Origin: Gammaproteobacteria bacterium | GTDB taxonomy: Bacteria > Pseudomonadota > Gammaproteobacteria > Xanthomonadales > Xanthomonadaceae | Assembly: GCA_012510865.1 (NCBI GenBank) | Contig: JAAZHF010000058.1 | Span: forward strand, 1-6,901 | Length of the DNA: 6,901 bases | Reading direction: 5' to 3' | In this document: positions 5,071-6,901 of the stretch, one piece after another | Layout of the letters: each line of letters begins with the position of its first letter | Numbering within the stretch: position 1 is the stretch's first letter | The notes under the pieces: model-generated | Database searches by the model: none | What the model was told of the DNA's origin: nothing | Seen by the model: the letters and a program-made list of their open reading frames with translations, nothing else | Made by a program: the position numbers and the translations under genes

Positions 5071-6901
5071 GTGCTGGGCATTGGCGCGGCGGCGGGGCTG
5101 GTCGCGGGGGCGATGGGCTGCCTGCGATTGCCGGTGCTGCCGCCGGTCGCGCTGCTCGCGGTTCTGCTCGCCGCCGGCGTGCTGGCGTGGTGGCGGGTCC
5201 GGGGGCGCTGGCGGTGGCTGGCCGCGGCGCTGGCGGGCTTCGCGCTCGCCGGCCTGCATGCGGCGGCGTCGCTCGGCGGGCAGCTGCCGGCGGAGCACGA
5301 GCGCGCGGACTTCACGGTCACGGGCCGCGTCATCGGCCTGCCCGAGGACGAAGCGCGGCGCACGCGCTTCCAGTTCCGCGTCGACGACGACCCTGCGCTG
5401 CCCGGGTTCCTGCGCGGGGCGAAGCTGCGGCTGGCCTGGTATGACAACGAGTGGTCGGAAGACGCCCCGCGCCGCCACGAGGTCGAGCCGGGCGCGGCGT
5501 GGCGGCGGCAGGTGCGGCGCCGCGCGCCGCGCGGGCTGCGCAATCCGGGCGGCTGCGACGCCGAGCGCCAGGCCATGGCGGCGCGCATCGCCGCGACCGT
5601 CTACGTGCGCGAGCAGGCGACCGCCGAAGAACTGCGCCCGGCGCGCGGCATCGACGCCTGGCGCGACCGCATCGCGCGCCGGATCGACCTGGCCGTGCCC
5701 TCGGGCTCCTCCCGCTACGTGCGCGCGCTCGCGCTGGGCGACACCCGGGCCCTCGCCGAGGGCGACTGGGAGCTGCTGCGCGCCACCGGCCTCACCCACC
5801 TGATCGCGATCTCCGGCTTCCACGTCGGCCTGGTCGCCGGCTTCTTCGCGCTGCTGGGCGCGGCGCTGTGGCGCCTGTTCCCGCCGCTCTGCATCCTGGT
5901 CCCGCGCCCGCAGGCCTCGGCCGCGGCGGCCTTCCTCGGCGCGCTCGGCTACGCCGCGGTCGCCGGCTTCGCCCTGCCCACCGTGCGCACGGTGCTGATG
6001 ATCGCGGTCGCGGTGGCCGCGCGGCTGTGGCGGCGCCCGCTGCGCATCGCGGAGTCGCTGGCGCTGGCGGCCATCGCCATCGTCCTGGTCGATCCGCTTG
6101 CTCTGCTGTCGGCCGGCTTCTGGCTCAGCTTCGGCGGCGTGGCCTGGCTGCTGTGGTGCCTGCCGCGGGCCGGCGGGAGGCCGCTGCGCGACTTCCTGTC
6201 GGCGCAGTGGGTGGCCACGCTGGGCCTGCTGCCGCTGACCGCGATCCTGTTCGGGCAGGCCTCGCTGGCGGGGCCCTTCGCCAACCTCGTCGCCATCCCG
6301 TGGTGGAGCCTGGTGGTGGTGCCGCTGTCGCTGCTGGGCACCGGGCTGGAGGCGCTGCACGCCGGCTGGGGCGGCGGCGCCTGGCGCCTGGCCGCGGCCG
6401 CCTTCGACCTGTCCTGGCCGCTGTTCGAGCGCCTCGGCGGCAGCCCGCTGGCGCTGGCCTGGCTGCCCGCGCCGCGCTGGTTCGCGCTGCCGCTGGCGCT
6501 CGCAGGCGCGTTCTGGATGCTGCTTCCGCGCGCCGTCCCCGGCAAGGCGCTGGCCCTGCTGCTGTGGCTGCCGCTGCTCTGGCCCGAGCGCCAGCTGCCG
6601 CGCCACGGCGAGTTCGAGCTGGTGATGCTGGACGTGGGGCAGGGGCTTTCGGTGCTGGTGCGCACCGCCGGCCACGCCACGCTCTACGACATGGGCCCGG
6701 CGACCCCCGACGGCTTCGACGCCGGCGAGCGCACCGTGGTGCCCGCGCTGCATGCGCTGGGGGTGCGCCGGCTCGATACCCTGGTCGCCAGCCACGCCGA
6801 CGCCGACCATGCAGGCGGCCTCGGCGCGGTGCGGCGGCGCTTCCCCGCGCCGACGCTGCTGGCCCCGTCCGGCGCCGGCATCGGCGGCGCCGCCGCCTGC
6901 C
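5071..6901 (+). CDS. comEC: ComEC/Rec2 DNA-uptake channel protein (5' part, runs off window)
   Basis: About 610 codons are present; the family is usually 700-830 residues, so the C-terminal part is missing. ComEC is the inner-membrane channel that carries single-stranded DNA into the cytoplasm in natural transformation. From residue 1 at 5071: N-terminal hydrophobic segments (about 2-66), the soluble OB-like DUF4131 region ([20 protein letters not shown], from about 81), then the Competence membrane domain opening with [20 protein letters not shown] (235-254) and continuing as many helices to about 500. The metallo-beta-lactamase-like domain begins at MLDVGQGL (519-526) and reaches [10 protein letters not shown] (574-583), where H575, D577, D579 and H580 keep the HxDxDH metal pattern. 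The start is uncertain: GTG 5071 has GGTGG 8 nt upstream; GTG 5059, ATG 5113 and a GTG at 4921 are alternatives. The third group C REP lies in the leader. Confidence 0.93.
   Translation, partial: MLGIGAAAGLVAGAMGCLRLPVLPPVALLAVLLAAGVLAWWRVRGRWRWLAAALAGFALAGLHAAASLGGQLPAEHERADFTVTGRVIGLPEDEARRTRFQFRVDDDPALPGFLRGAKLRLAWYDNEWSEDAPRRHEVEPGAAWRRQVRRRAPRGLRNPGGCDAERQAMAARIAATVYVREQATAEELRPARGIDAWRDRIARRIDLAVPSGSSRYVRALALGDTRALAEGDWELLRATGLTHLIAISGFHVGLVAGFFALLGAALWRLFPPLCILVPRPQASAAAAFLGALGYAAVAGFALPTVRTVLMIAVAVAARLWRRPLRIAESLALAAIAIVLVDPLALLSAGFWLSFGGVAWLLWCLPRAGGRPLRDFLSAQWVATLGLLPLTAILFGQASLAGPFANLVAIPWWSLVVVPLSLLGTGLEALHAGWGGGAWRLAAAAFDLSWPLFERLGGSPLALAWLPAPRWFALPLALAGAFWMLLPRAVPGKALALLLWLPLLWPERQLPRHGEFELVMLDVGQGLSVLVRTAGHATLYDMGPATPDGFDAGERTVVPALHALGVRRLDTLVASHADADHAGGLGAVRRRFPAPTLLAPSGAGIGGAAAC

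Noticed and set aside
4876..6810. 644-codon open frame on the minus strand opposite comEC
   Set aside because: It is rich in Arg, Gln, Ala and Gly with no domain pattern, and lies antisense to the well-supported ComEC sequence. It is a by-product of strong third-position G/C in comEC.

Overview
The window is about 70% G+C, and its gene order and protein sequences point to a gammaproteobacterium of the Lysobacterales (Xanthomonadales), such as a Lysobacter, Luteimonas or similar relative. This placement rests on recognising the proteins and on the repeat family; no database search was possible. All real genes lie on the + strand. The long minus-strand frames are high-GC artefacts.

Bases 1-2013 are the end of a succinate dehydrogenase locus. 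It holds the C-terminus of SdhA (cut by the window edge), complete SdhB with all three Fe-S cluster motifs, a hairpin just after sdhB, a four-helix MAPEG-family membrane protein, the flavinylation factor SdhE (start overlapping the MAPEG stop), and a small membrane protein resembling the YgfX/CptA partner of SdhE. Complex II subunits and their FAD-attachment factor are therefore next to each other, with a MAPEG gene between them.

Bases 2014-4100 hold a short leader and then lolC-lolD, which overlap by 8 bp. They encode the permease and ATPase of the inner-membrane complex that releases lipoproteins to the LolA chaperone.

Bases 4104-5054 are the most distinctive part: a REP-RAYT island. Eleven copies of one 22-bp palindromic repeat starting with GTAG (eight of them identical) flank a complete REP-associated tyrosine transposase gene (4448-4924). 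Upstream there are four copies in + orientation at a 30/30/29-bp period, then four in the opposite orientation at an exact 34-bp period. Downstream there are one + and two - copies. The island starts 3 bp after the lolD stop and ends inside the ribosome-binding region of the next gene.

From about 5071 to the window end is the 5' part of comEC/rec2, the DNA-uptake channel of natural transformation. It includes the N-terminal OB-like domain, the Competence membrane domain, and the start of the metallo-beta-lactamase-like domain, which runs off the window. The REP-RAYT island thus separates lipoprotein export (lolCD) from DNA uptake (comEC), and its hairpins probably affect transcript ends and translation on both sides.
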